64,000 nucleotides of DNA from SIG351 sp045627045 (lineage in GTDB: Bacteria > Bacillota > Clostridia > HGM11327): positions 16,246 through 80,245 of the forward strand of contig JAZQMY010000025.1 of assembly GCA_045627045.1 (NCBI GenBank), read 5' to 3'. Of the stretch, positions 9,933 through 17,909 are shown in pieces. Positions within the stretch are counted from its first letter, which is position 1, and every line of letters starts with the position of its first letter. The position numbers and the translations under genes were made by a program. The notes beneath the pieces were generated by a model. That model was not told the origin of the DNA, ran no database searches, and worked only from the letters and a program-made list of their open reading frames with translations.

Positions 9933-11216
9933 ATGAAAAAAAGATTAGTAGCTTTATTATTTACAATACTTATTCTTGCAACTTTGTCCGCTTGCAGCAA
10001 CCAGTGCAGAAATGGTCATACAGAAGAAATTATTCCCGGTAAGGAAGCCACTTGCACCGAAACGGGTTTGACGGAAGGCAAGAAGTGTTCTGTTTGCGGC
10101 GAAGTAATCACGGCACAGACAGAAATACCCGCAAAGGGACATAATGAAATAATAATTCCGTCAAAAGAAGCTACTTGCACGGAAACAGGGTTGACGGAAG
10201 GCAAGAAGTGTTCTGTTTGCGGCGAAGTAATCACGGCGCAGACTGAAATTCCTGCAAAGGGACATAATGAAATAATAATTCCCGGTAAGGAAGCCACTTG
10301 CACGGAAACAGGGTTGACGGAAGGCAAAATGTGTTCAGTTTGCGGCGAAGTAATCACGGCACAGACAGAAATACCCTCAAAGGGACATAATGAAATTATT
10401 ATTTCATCAGTGGAACCGACTTGTATCTTTTGTGGCAATACTGAGGGAAGGATCTGCACTGTGTGCGGTAAAATTACCGTGAAACCGGAAGAAATTCCCG
10501 CAACAGGGCATACAGAAGAGATTATTCCTGCGAAAGAACCTACTGAGATAGAAGCCGGGTTAACAGAGGGCAAGCGTTGCTCGGTTTGCGGTGAAATACT
10601 TGTTCAACAAACGAAAACCTACTTAAATAATCTTCCTGTAATACCATACGGCTCTGAAGGTTTGGAATATATGATAATTCAAAACGGACAAGGTGTCAGG
10701 GTAGAATCAGTAGGAACTTGCACAGATACGGATATAGTTATTCCAGATAAAGTTACCATTCAGTTGGAAACATATCCGGTTACGCAAATACACGTCAATG
10801 CATTTTTGGGTTGCGAGAACATTACAAGCATTTCATTACCGGATACCGTAACATATATAAGCGGTAGTGCTTTTGAAGGTTGCACAGGCTTAACAAGTTT
10901 TACATTTCCCGATCATATAAAAAATGTTGGTTATAATATATTTAAGAATTGTACCGGCCTTCAGGAAGTATTTCTTCCGAAAGATCTGGTGTCTATCGAG
11001 ACACAGGATTACGATTGGTCCACATTTTATGGGTGTGAAAACCTTTCCGATATTTATTTCCCGCGTACGACGGAGGAATGGATAGTAGAGATGAATGGTG
11101 ACTATTGTATTCCTTATATTGAATCAAATTATGTTTTTACTACCAGAGATTATACGGTGCATTGCTCCAACGGTGATTTATCATACAAAGGAAAAATAAT
11201 AAGGTATATCCAATGA
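9933..11216 (+). CDS. surface lipoprotein with five Cys-rich tandem repeats and BspA-type leucine-rich repeats
   Basis: 427 residues from the ATG at 9933, chosen because GATGAGGA precedes it and a lipoprotein signal peptide begins there (MKKRLV, hydrophobic core, lipobox LSAC with Cys21). Reading from an earlier ATG would bury the signal. Residues 29-233 are five 41-residue repeats, each with the pattern EATCTETGLTEGKKCSVCGE. Units 1-3 are almost identical; units 4-5 have drifted, and unit 5 has lost the first Cys. Residues about 270-360 hold LRR_5/BspA-like repeats (AFLGCENITSISLPDTV). Such proteins are cell-surface adhesins or binding proteins in gut Firmicutes. Ligand unknown. It has its own promoter and terminator, so it is a single-gene unit. 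Confidence 0.8.
   Translation: MKKRLVALLFTILILATLSACSNQCRNGHTEEIIPGKEATCTETGLTEGKKCSVCGEVITAQTEIPAKGHNEIIIPSKEATCTETGLTEGKKCSVCGEVITAQTEIPAKGHNEIIIPGKEATCTETGLTEGKMCSVCGEVITAQTEIPSKGHNEIIISSVEPTCIFCGNTEGRICTVCGKITVKPEEIPATGHTEEIIPAKEPTEIEAGLTEGKRCSVCGEILVQQTKTYLNNLPVIPYGSEGLEYMIIQNGQGVRVESVGTCTDTDIVIPDKVTIQLETYPVTQIHVNAFLGCENITSISLPDTVTYISGSAFEGCTGLTSFTFPDHIKNVGYNIFKNCTGLQEVFLPKDLVSIETQDYDWSTFYGCENLSDIYFPRTTEEWIVEMNGDYCIPYIESNYVFTTRDYTVHCSNGDLSYKGKIIRYIQ
10017..10631 (+). repeat. five in-frame 123-bp tandem repeats
   Basis: Unit starts at 10017, 10140, 10263, 10386 and 10509, period exactly 123 bp (41 codons). The first three copies are near-identical at the DNA level; the last two are diverged. 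The exact codon-multiple period keeps copy-number change in frame. Confidence 0.92.
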
Positions 11217-11251
11217 CAAAAAGAGAAGGCGTTTTTTGCTGAATTATTCTA

Positions 11252-11282
11252 TAAAAAAGTCCCGAGTAAATCGGGATTTTTT
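11252..11282. terminator. bidirectional terminator between the lipoprotein and crp-like genes
   Basis: TCCCGA (11260-11265), loop GTAAA, TCGGGA (11271-11276), flanked by A-rich sequence on the left and six T on the right. It can therefore stop transcription from either side of this convergent gene pair. Confidence 0.85.
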
Positions 11283-11382
11283 GCTTTATGTGAGGAAGAC
11301 CGTGCAATTATTCTCGCATTATTAAGTGATAATAATATTCGGTATATATAAGATACAGCTTTTTATGCTACTTCTTATTTTT

Positions 11383-12051
11383 CTATTTCAGCATACGGAA
11401 TTTATTCTTATTATAATCTATAAGCTTTTCTGCTCTCATCCTGGACAGCTCTCTTGACAACGCCGATCTGTTAACCCCGAGGTAGTCTGCGAGTATTTCC
11501 CGTGAGAACGGTATCGTGAAGTATTCATCAGGTGAAGACGTTCCTGCTTCGTCTCTGAGGTACTCGGTAATTCTTGCTCTGAGCGAAGGTATGGTGAGGT
11601 ATCGTACCTTGCGTTCAAGAGTGAAATACTGCCCGGACATAAGGTTCGTGAAGTTTCTTATCAGCGTTACGCCTTCGTATGTTTTCAGGATCGACGGCTG
11701 AAAGAGCATTTCATTCCTTATCCAAAGAACAGAGAGATCCTCGTTTGCAGTAACGTTCACAGGGCTCGGCGGAGCAGACGGCGAGGATAAAATTTCCCCG
11801 AAAACAGACTTGCTTAATAGTCTTGATCTGATATCGGAGCTTCCATCTGATGAGTACCTGACTGCAGTCACGCTCCCCGACAGGATTATTCCGAAGTATC
11901 TGATTTTTTCGCCCTGTAATATCAATGCTTCTCCCTGCTTATATTTTCTCTCCGATGCATTGAGTCTGTTCAAAAGGCTTTCGGTTTTTGATTTTTCGAT
12001 GCCAGCAAAAAGCGGACACTCCGAAGCAATGTCAATATATCCGATATTCAT
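11383..12051 (-). CDS. Crp/Fnr-family transcriptional regulator
   Basis: 222 residues from the ATG at 12051, chosen because GGAGA lies 7 bases upstream; the longer reading has no ribosome site. The N-terminal half is a cyclic-nucleotide-binding-type beta barrel (YKQGEALILQGEKIRYFGII, then GEIL). The C-terminal winged helix-turn-helix is at about 179-200 (ILADYLGVNRSALSRELSRM). The FNR cluster Cys set is absent, so iron-sulfur oxygen sensing is unlikely; the effector is unknown. It is divergent from an ECF transporter S component, and a 14-bp dyad between them is placed to activate the transporter and repress this gene. Confidence 0.88.
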   Translation of the reverse strand: MNIGYIDIASECPLFAGIEKSKTESLLNRLNASERKYKQGEALILQGEKIRYFGIILSGSVTAVRYSSDGSSDIRSRLLSKSVFGEILSSPSAPPSPVNVTANEDLSVLWIRNEMLFQPSILKTYEGVTLIRNFTNLMSGQYFTLERKVRYLTIPSLRARITEYLRDEAGTSSPDEYFTIPFSREILADYLGVNRSALSRELSRMRAEKLIDYNKNKFRMLK

Positions 12052-12075
12052 ATTTTTCTCCGATTTTCGCAAAAT

Positions 12076-12089
12076 GTTGCCGCAGCAAC
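12076..12089. promoter_or_regulatory. candidate Crp/Fnr operator (GTTGC-N4-GCAAC)
   Basis: A perfect 5-4-5 inverted repeat, the same geometry as the FNR box (TTGAT-N4-ATCAA). Its centre, 12082.5, is at -41.5 from the start site predicted by the rightward TATAAT at 12112-12117. It is at about +24 of the leftward crp-like transcript. That fits class II activation of the transporter gene and roadblock autorepression. The assignment is inference from position and symmetry. Confidence 0.55.
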
Positions 12090-12111
12090 AGATATTATAT
12101 ATTTTATGTAA

Positions 12112-12117
12112 TATAAT
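12112..12117 (+). promoter_or_regulatory. -10 element of the ECF S-component promoter, no -35
   Basis: TATAAT with CAGATA where a -35 should be, so it is unlikely to be strong alone. The dyad at 12076-12089 occupies the activator position. It overlaps the opposing -10 of the crp-like gene by five bases, so both promoters can hardly be occupied at once. Confidence 0.55.
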
Positions 12118-12141
12118 ATACCCGAACTTAAGTTTTGTCAA
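12113..12141 (-). promoter_or_regulatory. promoter of the crp-like gene
   Basis: Minus strand: consensus TTGACA (12141-12136), 17-bp spacer, TATTAT (12118-12113). Confidence 0.7.
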
Positions 12142-12170
12142 TATCAAAATCTAATAATTCAGGAGGAAAT

Positions 12171-12719
12171 ATGGTAAAAAAATCAGTCATCAGAATAACA
12201 AGAACTGCCGTTATGATCGCTCTTCTTGTGGTAGTACAATATCTTACGTCTTCATTCGGGCAGTATGTTACAGGCTCGCTTGTAAATCTCATTCTTTCCG
12301 TCTCGGCCCTTGTGATAGGACCGATCGAGGGAATAATCGTTGCAGTGGTTTCTCCGTTCTTTGCAAAGCTTTTCGGAATCGGACCTGCATTTATTCAGCT
12401 CGTTCCATTCGTGGCACTCGCAAATGCCGTTCTTGTTTCAGTGCTTTACCTCGTTGCAGGCAAGAACAACAATTTCAACGGGAAGGGCTATCTCAGAGGT
12501 TATGCCGGATGCGTTGCCGCTTCCGCTGCAAAGTTTCTTGCTTTATGGCTCGGTGTTACGAAAATCGGCTTTATGCTTTGCCCCGGAATCACCGAAGGAC
12601 AGATAACGAAAATGACTGCAATGTTCACTTGGCCTCAGCTTGCCACGGCGCTCATCGGCACGTTCATAGCAATGAGCATAGTTCCTGCGGTAAAAAAAGC
12701 GTTGGGGAAGAGCAGATAA
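12171..12719 (+). CDS. ECF transporter S component (substrate-binding membrane subunit)
   Basis: 182 residues from the ATG at 12171, preceded by a perfect AGGAGG. About five or six hydrophobic spans, small residues in the first helices, and the overall look of the ECF S-component family, small membrane proteins that capture vitamins or metals and dock on a shared EcfAA'T module. No EcfA or EcfT genes are nearby, so it presumably uses a module encoded elsewhere. Substrate cannot be told from the sequence. The leader is too short for a known vitamin riboswitch; control by the divergent Crp/Fnr protein is likelier. Confidence 0.72.
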   Translation: MVKKSVIRITRTAVMIALLVVVQYLTSSFGQYVTGSLVNLILSVSALVIGPIEGIIVAVVSPFFAKLFGIGPAFIQLVPFVALANAVLVSVLYLVAGKNNNFNGKGYLRGYAGCVAASAAKFLALWLGVTKIGFMLCPGITEGQITKMTAMFTWPQLATALIGTFIAMSIVPAVKKALGKSR

Positions 12720-12726
12720 TTTATTC

Positions 12727-12746
12727 ACAAATTGTTTACAATTTGT
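12727..12746. repeat. AT-rich inverted repeat after the ECF S component
   Basis: ACAAATTG-TTTA-CAATTTGT, an 8-bp perfect stem with a 4-base loop. No T tract follows, so it is a poor intrinsic terminator; it could stabilise the mRNA end or be an operator for rplS. Confidence 0.5.
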
Positions 12747-12759
12747 ATTATCCCGAATA

Positions 12760-12788
12760 TTGCAAAAAAAGCTGAAATATGGTATAAT
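12760..12788 (+). promoter_or_regulatory. rplS promoter
   Basis: TTGCAA (12760-12765), 17-bp spacer, TATAAT (12783-12788), TGG extended -10. Confidence 0.8.
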
Positions 12789-12794
12789 ATTTCA

Positions 12795-12869
12795 CGTCAA
12801 AAATACGGATGGTCCGCTGCATGAAGCCTAATTTTGCAAGAACATCTATGAGTTAAGGAGGTGGGATTT
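12795..12869 (+). promoter_or_regulatory. rplS 5' leader, possibly an L19 autoregulatory leader
   Basis: About 75 transcribed bases before rplS contain GGATG/CATCT and TGCA/TGCA pairings around the segment 12806-12850. Firmicutes rplS genes are known to carry a small L19 leader. Whether this is one needs a covariance search. Confidence 0.35.
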
Positions 12870-13214
12870 ATGGACATAATGAAAGAGATCGTTAAAGAAC
12901 AGCTCAAGAGTGACATCGCATCATTCAGAGTAGGTGATACAGTAAAGGTTTTCGCTAAGGTTGTTGAAGGCGGTAAGGAAAGAATTCAGGTATTTGAAGG
13001 AATCGTTATCTCACGTCAGAACGAAGGCATCAATGAAACATTTACAGTAAGAAAGATTGCTTACGGCGTTGGTGTTGAAAGATGTTTCCCTATCCATTCC
13101 CCTCGTATTGATCACATCGAAGTGGTCAGAAAGGGCAGTGTGAGAAAGGCTAAGCTCTACTACCTGAGAGACCGTGTAGGTAAAGCTGCACGTGTTAAGG
13201 AAAGAAAGGACTGA
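12870..13214 (+). CDS. rplS: 50S ribosomal protein L19
   Basis: 114 residues, the usual L19 length, starting at the ATG 7 bases after AAGGAGGTG; the GTG at 12861 is part of the ribosome site. Recognisable stretches: FRVGDTVKVFAKVVEGGKER and VERCFPIHSP, then RKGSVRKAKLYYLRDR. L19 sits at the subunit interface. It stands alone with its own promoter and terminator, whereas Bacillus has rpsP-rimM-trmD-rplS together. Confidence 0.97.
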   Translation: MDIMKEIVKEQLKSDIASFRVGDTVKVFAKVVEGGKERIQVFEGIVISRQNEGINETFTVRKIAYGVGVERCFPIHSPRIDHIEVVRKGSVRKAKLYYLRDRVGKAARVKERKD

Positions 13215-13251
13215 TATTTTTATATCAGAGACTTTCTGTCAACAGAAAAAA

Positions 13252-13281
13252 AGATCCGGAATATTATTCCGGGTCTTTTTT
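13252..13281 (+). terminator. rplS terminator
   Basis: AGATCCGGAAT / ATTCCGGGTCT stem (one G-T pair), 3-base loop, then a run of six T. Confidence 0.93.
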
Positions 13282-13294
13282 ATTTTCCGAGGTA

Positions 13295-13323
13295 TTGCCA
13301 AATAATTCGATTTATGATATAAT
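13295..13323 (+). promoter_or_regulatory. promoter of the surface-protein genes
   Basis: TTGCCA (13295-13300), 17-bp spacer, TATAAT (13318-13323), TGA extended -10. It leaves a leader of about 85 bases. Confidence 0.78.
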
Positions 13324-13415
13324 ATGATTAGCTGAAAAGTGTGGAATAAGTATTTTCCGATCATTCAGCATTACATTTTTCTGCTTTAACAAAAAGAGAA
13401 AGGTCCGGTAATAAA

Positions 13416-15386
13416 TTGAATAATAAAAAAACAATAAGATATACTGTGCTGGCCGTTTTGTTTGCAATAACAGTATGCATTTTTGCCTCTGCGGCAGTTT
13501 CAGCCGCAAAAAATAAGTACTCCGTCACGCCCTCGTGTGATTCTACTTACATCTACACTTACGAAAAGAACACATTCATAAAGGATGTTTCTTCCGCATC
13601 TGCACTTTACGAGTATAATATCAAAAACGAAACCTCCCAGACAGTTAAATTCAGCTCCATCAAGGTTTGCGAAACGCTCGTAGGCAATGATTATTCATAT
13701 GGCGACACTGTATATGATACAGGCGTGATCGAGCTTATGCCAGGTGAGGATATCACGCTCGCAGGCCATAGCTTTACATATGACGATGCAGAATCATTCG
13801 TTCTTCAGTATGATATCCTTGCGGTAATGTACAGTGAGGATGAATCGGGAAATCAAATAGTTTTCTCTGATTCCGACTATGAGTCAATCATCAACGGCGG
13901 AGACACGATCAACATCACTAGAGAAAAAATTGATTATACCGTTGTATATGATTATTTCACTTCAGGCAGTGACGTATATGCAGACGATACCATCACACTC
14001 AAATTCTCGATTGAATCAAACAGCAGCGTTCCGCTTCAGAACATCGAGGTCACAGACAGTGTATTCGGCAAGATCGGCGTTATTGATACTCTTGAGCCGG
14101 GCAAGACAGAGTCCGTTTCAAAGAGCGTAAAAATAACAGGATCTGTTAAGTCGCATCCTTCAATCAAATTCGAAAAGTACAATGACATCAAGACTTATAC
14201 AGATGACTGCAATTCTGCCGAAATAGAAATAACCGTTCTTGACTACTCATATTCACTTACGATCGAAGCTTTTACCGAAGTGGTTTATATTGAAAACAAT
14301 CAGGTCGTTGAAATTGAGTTCACCATCACAAATACAGGCACAGGTACAGTGGAGAACATCGCCGTAATCGATAACAACAACAGCACTGTATTCAGTATTT
14401 CATCTCTTCCTTGCGGAGATGTTTACACAAAAATGGTTTCCAAATCGTTCAGACCTGATGAAACGTATACATTCAGATGCATTTCCCCGAGAACAGAGTC
14501 AGTTTCAGCCGAGCTCTCATTCAAAACGCTCCCGCAGGTAGAGCTTTCTTATTCATTTGACAAGAAGCTTTCCGAATACAGCTATCTTGATACCGTAAAC
14601 ATCAAATATGCTGTTTCAAACAATGGTTCAATTGATGCCGAAAAGCTCGTTCTTACCGACAGTGAGCTGAATCAGTCATGGGAAATCGGAGATCTTGCTT
14701 CAGGTGAATCAAGAGAAATCATGGTTTCAGTTCAGCTTTTAAAGGAAGAAACAACTTTTCACCCCGTTCTTACAGGAAAATACGCCGAAACAGGAGCGGA
14801 AATCAACGAAGATCTTCCCGTAATCAAGATAGAAGTCAAGCTTCCGAGCCTGTATGTTGATCCTGTTCTTCAGATCACCACAGACCAGAAGAACATTTAC
14901 AGCGGTGATATGGTGCCTTTCACATTGGTGCTTAAGAATAACGGCAACGGTGCTCTCAAGACCTATTCAATCACTGTAGTCGAAACGGATAACCTCTTCG
15001 TAAGCGAAGGAAGACTTGATCCCGGTGCTTCAAAGACGTTCACAACTGAAATTTTCTGCAAGGAATCAACAACATTCACGTTCAGGCTTTCAGGCAAAAA
15101 CAGTGATACGGGCGAACCTGTCGTAATGGATTTCACTTACGATGTCGAAGTTCTCAATGCTGATCCTACACCGATAGAAACACCTGAGCCTCACAAAACA
15201 CACGATCCGAAAGCAACTGTTGATCCGGGTGAAACCGAAAAGGAGCTTACAGATCCTGCAAAGAATATTCTCAAGGGCGTATTTATAATTGCCATAGCAG
15301 CACTCGCACTGCTCGTTGTAACAATTATAATTCTGATCGTAAGCCTCGTAGCAAAAATAAGAACTAAACTCAACAGACCGTACTGA
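13416..15386 (+). CDS. membrane-anchored surface protein with repeated CARDB/Ig-like domains
   Basis: 656 residues, starting at TTG (13416); AGAAAGG lies upstream and no in-frame ATG exists before the signal peptide. The signal peptide runs to about residue 30 (VSAA). Most of the protein is beta-rich repeats that look like CARDB/DUF11-type domains, recurring as a strand with NNG or NTGTG followed by a charged Asp and a Gly-Glu turn (for example FTITNTGTGTVENIAVIDNN and VPFTLVLKNNGNGALKTYSI). A Pro/Thr linker (about 585-610) leads to a C-terminal membrane span (about 620-645) with a basic tail. So the bulk is outside the cell. No catalytic motif was seen; a structural or binding role is inferred. 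Confidence 0.7.
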   Translation: MNNKKTIRYTVLAVLFAITVCIFASAAVSAAKNKYSVTPSCDSTYIYTYEKNTFIKDVSSASALYEYNIKNETSQTVKFSSIKVCETLVGNDYSYGDTVYDTGVIELMPGEDITLAGHSFTYDDAESFVLQYDILAVMYSEDESGNQIVFSDSDYESIINGGDTINITREKIDYTVVYDYFTSGSDVYADDTITLKFSIESNSSVPLQNIEVTDSVFGKIGVIDTLEPGKTESVSKSVKITGSVKSHPSIKFEKYNDIKTYTDDCNSAEIEITVLDYSYSLTIEAFTEVVYIENNQVVEIEFTITNTGTGTVENIAVIDNNNSTVFSISSLPCGDVYTKMVSKSFRPDETYTFRCISPRTESVSAELSFKTLPQVELSYSFDKKLSEYSYLDTVNIKYAVSNNGSIDAEKLVLTDSELNQSWEIGDLASGESREIMVSVQLLKEETTFHPVLTGKYAETGAEINEDLPVIKIEVKLPSLYVDPVLQITTDQKNIYSGDMVPFTLVLKNNGNGALKTYSITVVETDNLFVSEGRLDPGASKTFTTEIFCKESTTFTFRLSGKNSDTGEPVVMDFTYDVEVLNADPTPIETPEPHKTHDPKATVDPGETEKELTDPAKNILKGVFIIAIAALALLVVTIIILIVSLVAKIRTKLNRPY

Positions 15387-15400
15387 TCTGCTGAAAAAAC

Positions 15401-15428
15401 GGCTCCTGTTTCATAATGGGAGCCTTTT
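15401..15428 (+). terminator. terminator or attenuator between the two surface-protein genes
   Basis: GGCTCC (15401-15406) pairs with GGGAGCC (15418-15424), followed by TTTT. It is short and only 15 bases before the next gene, so partial read-through is likely. Confidence 0.6.
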
Positions 15429-15442
15429 AATAAGGATAAAAT

Positions 15443-16495
15443 ATGAAAAAGCGCTTAATCATTCTCACTGTAACTGCAATTATTCTTTCAATTATATCTT
15501 TCTCATCCGTAAGCGGAGCCGAAAATTCATTTGCGGTATATTGCAAAAAAGGATTTGTATTCACTGATTCTTTTTATTACACGGCTTCCTGCGGCTCTGA
15601 TGCCGACACAGGTTTATACACTATTTCCGAAAACTCACAGGCGGTATTCCTTGCAAAAGACCGTTCCGCCGAAATCAACGTTTCAGGCCCTGCACTCATT
15701 GAAATAACAGAAGAGGGGTTTTGGGTGAAGGAAGGTGTCGCTTCTGTTCGGACGTTCTCTGACGGAACAACAGTTTACACAGGCACCGAAACTGCGCTCA
15801 TTTCTTCCGGAACAAAGATCGCACTCCGTGTGGACGATTACGGTAATACATTCAATTACTGCACAAAGGGAACGGCTCTTCTGACGGCAAGGCTCGACGG
15901 TGGAGAATATACTCTTTCGGATAACGGATACATTGCCGTATCAGTAAAAAAGGGCATCCGCATACCCGATTCCGTAAAACAGAAGGACATAGAAAAATAC
16001 GGCATCGTTTATTCAGATGCTTTTCAGAGCCAGCTTCTGACACCTCAAAACGGCAAAAGCAAAATCAAGGAAATCGTTGCCGGATACAACGGAGAAAATG
16101 TTTTCATCAGCGAAGAAAAAACCAATGCCGTTTATAAAATAAAAAACGGCTCAGGCGCTGATATTTCAGCCGTACTTTATGTGGAGAGCAATATCAACAA
16201 TGCAAAGCTTCTTGCATATAATTCAGAGCAGGAATTGATTCAGAAAAGTTCAAATGCAAACGGAGCCCTAATGCCGAATGTTCATGTGACGAATTCAGCT
16301 GATGGTTATGTTTACCTGATAATAACAAGCGATATTTCTGATACTCTCAAGCTCTATTCAGACCCATATTCCGACATCTATTCAATGTCATTCGAGACAA
16401 TAAAAAAGATGCTTCCGATTGCAGGAGCGGCTCTTGCGGCATTTATAATTTATGAGTTGATAAGACGCAAGGTATCAAAGCGCCCGGTAAAATAA
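15443..16495 (+). CDS. secreted, membrane-anchored FecR-like domain protein
   Basis: 350 residues. Signal peptide at 1-25 (MKKRLIILTV start, cleavage near VSGA) and one C-terminal span (about 325-342) with a short basic tail (RRKVSKR). Residues about 60-170 resemble a FecR-type beta domain: a run of small strands ending ALISSGTKIALRVDDYGNTF then a KGTALLT strand. In Gram-positives such domains are extracellular and of unsettled function. It follows the CARDB-like gene with the same architecture (signal peptide, beta domains, C-terminal anchor), so the pair may work together. The family call is tentative. Confidence 0.5.
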   Translation: MKKRLIILTVTAIILSIISFSSVSGAENSFAVYCKKGFVFTDSFYYTASCGSDADTGLYTISENSQAVFLAKDRSAEINVSGPALIEITEEGFWVKEGVASVRTFSDGTTVYTGTETALISSGTKIALRVDDYGNTFNYCTKGTALLTARLDGGEYTLSDNGYIAVSVKKGIRIPDSVKQKDIEKYGIVYSDAFQSQLLTPQNGKSKIKEIVAGYNGENVFISEEKTNAVYKIKNGSGADISAVLYVESNINNAKLLAYNSEQELIQKSSNANGALMPNVHVTNSADGYVYLIITSDISDTLKLYSDPYSDIYSMSFETIKKMLPIAGAALAAFIIYELIRRKVSKRPVK

Positions 16496-16496
16496 T

Positions 16497-17255
16497 ATGG
16501 CGCCATTCATTCAATATCTGATAATTTGCCCTCTCGTATTCATTGCAGGCTTCATAGATGCAATAGCAGGCGGAGGAGGGCTTATTTCACTGCCTGCATA
16601 CATGATTGCAGGCTTACCGTCACACAACGCAATCGCCACAAATAAGCTCAGCTCCACAATGGGAACGACTATTGCAACGCTGAAGTACGCCATCAAGGGC
16701 TATGTTCCGTGGAAGCTTTGTCCTCTTGCGGTGATAGCGGCGTTTCTCGGTTCACCGCTCGGGGCAAACCTCGCTTTGCTCATAAGCGACAGATATTTCA
16801 AAATCATTCTTCTTTTCCTTCTGCCGTTGACTTTTGTCTACGTTGCAAAGAAAAAGAGCTTCAATAAAGATGTAAAGCCGCTTGAATTCAGAAAAACGTT
16901 GCTGATTACCGTGCTGGTTTCGTTTATAATCGGCATTTATGACGGCTTTTACGGGCCGGGAACAGGCACATTCCTGATACTATTCCTGACAGGCGCCGCA
17001 AGGATATCCCTTGAAAAGGCAAACGGACTTACAAAGGTAATAAATCTCTCGACAAACGTTGCGGCACTCACTGTTTACCTCATAAACGGTAAGACGATAG
17101 TCCTTCTCGGCTTGGTCGCAGGCTTATTCAATATTGCGGGCAATTATCTCGGCGCTACAATGTTTGAAAAGAAGAACGTTAAATTTGTAAAGCCCGTTAT
17201 TTCGGTGGTCATTATAATTTTCTTTATAAAAATACTCATCGAAGTCATAGGCTGA
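16497..17255 (+). CDS. TauE/SafE (TSUP) family membrane permease
   Basis: 252 residues with about eight membrane spans. The family hallmark is present twice: GFIDAIAGGGGLISLPAY (about 18-35) and the second-half GIYDGFYGPGTGTFLI (about 142-157). TSUP proteins export or import sulfite, sulfonates and small organic anions; the substrate here cannot be inferred. It starts one base after the preceding stop with a weak ribosome site, suggesting coupling to the FecR-like gene. Confidence 0.88.
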   Translation: MAPFIQYLIICPLVFIAGFIDAIAGGGGLISLPAYMIAGLPSHNAIATNKLSSTMGTTIATLKYAIKGYVPWKLCPLAVIAAFLGSPLGANLALLISDRYFKIILLFLLPLTFVYVAKKKSFNKDVKPLEFRKTLLITVLVSFIIGIYDGFYGPGTGTFLILFLTGAARISLEKANGLTKVINLSTNVAALTVYLINGKTIVLLGLVAGLFNIAGNYLGATMFEKKNVKFVKPVISVVIIIFFIKILIEVIG

Positions 17256-17283
17256 ACCACAGAATAATAAACGCATAAAACAC

Positions 17284-17317
17284 ATACGGAAGAATTCTTT
17301 TTCTGCCGTATTTTTTG
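17284..17317 (+). terminator. terminator after the TauE/SafE gene
   Basis: ATACGGAAGA and TCTGCCGTAT form the stem around a T-rich loop, followed by six T. Confidence 0.7.
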
Positions 17318-17375
17318 TTATTTTAAGAAACTCCGCAAATAATAAAAGCATAAAGAAAAAGGAGTTTTTAAAAAT

Positions 17376-17909
17376 ATGGATAATCTGATCAGGCTTTCCG
17401 ATATCATCAACTGCGAAGCAAAGGAAAGAGCTACTGTGAAAAGATATGACTGCGAAGATGTTTTCCTAACTCACTATGGGAGCATTTCGGGAATGACGGT
17501 TTCTGGGCAGGGAATTCTCGGATTCAAGCGATATGTTCCGTCACAGAGCTTTGAAAGAATAAGCAGGAACCTTATTCTTGTGAAGAAAGTAAATAAGCTC
17601 AGGAAGAAAAAAGAAAAGAGCAAAAGCGTTTTTTCATTCAGAGAGCTGAAGGGAAAGAACGTCATCACAGAAGCAGGCGAATATACAGGTCGCCTTTCCG
17701 ATATGTACTACAACATTGAAAAAGGAAAAGTTGTTGCCGTTGAGGTGGCAAGGAGTCTTTTCGAAGATTTCTTTACCGGAAGGATGCTGATTCCCGGCAG
17801 TATAGTCTCTTTTGACAGGTCTTCTGTCATCGTTTCAACGGTTCAGCTTGAAAACTCTCTCCATAATACGAAAGGAATAATCAATGTCATTGACACAGCT
17901 CTCAACTGA
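17376..17909 (+). CDS. PRC-barrel domain protein
   Basis: 177 residues. The second half (about 85-160) is a PRC barrel: FRELKGKNVITEAGEYTGRL, then a VAVEV strand, then MLIPGSIVSF. The first half could be a degenerate copy (LSDIINCEAKERATVK). A basic linker KKVNKLRKKKEKSK separates them and may bind RNA or membrane. PRC-barrel proteins of the YlmC/YrrD kind are common in Firmicutes and poorly characterised. The last 26 bases overlap the AI-2E permease gene; in Bacillus yrrD also lies next to an AI-2E-type gene (yrrI), which supports a functional link. Confidence 0.7.
   Translation: MDNLIRLSDIINCEAKERATVKRYDCEDVFLTHYGSISGMTVSGQGILGFKRYVPSQSFERISRNLILVKKVNKLRKKKEKSKSVFSFRELKGKNVITEAGEYTGRLSDMYYNIEKGKVVAVEVARSLFEDFFTGRMLIPGSIVSFDRSSVIVSTVQLENSLHNTKGIINVIDTALN

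Noticed and set aside
10017..10631. CRISPR-like repeat array
   Set aside because: The repeats are contiguous 123-bp coding units with no spacers, in frame in a lipoprotein.
12118..12170. Vitamin riboswitch before the ECF S component
   Set aside because: The leader is only about 45 bases with no conserved aptamer elements.
12861..12869. GTG start for rplS
   Set aside because: The GTG is part of the AGGAGGTG ribosome site; ATG 12870 gives the standard length.
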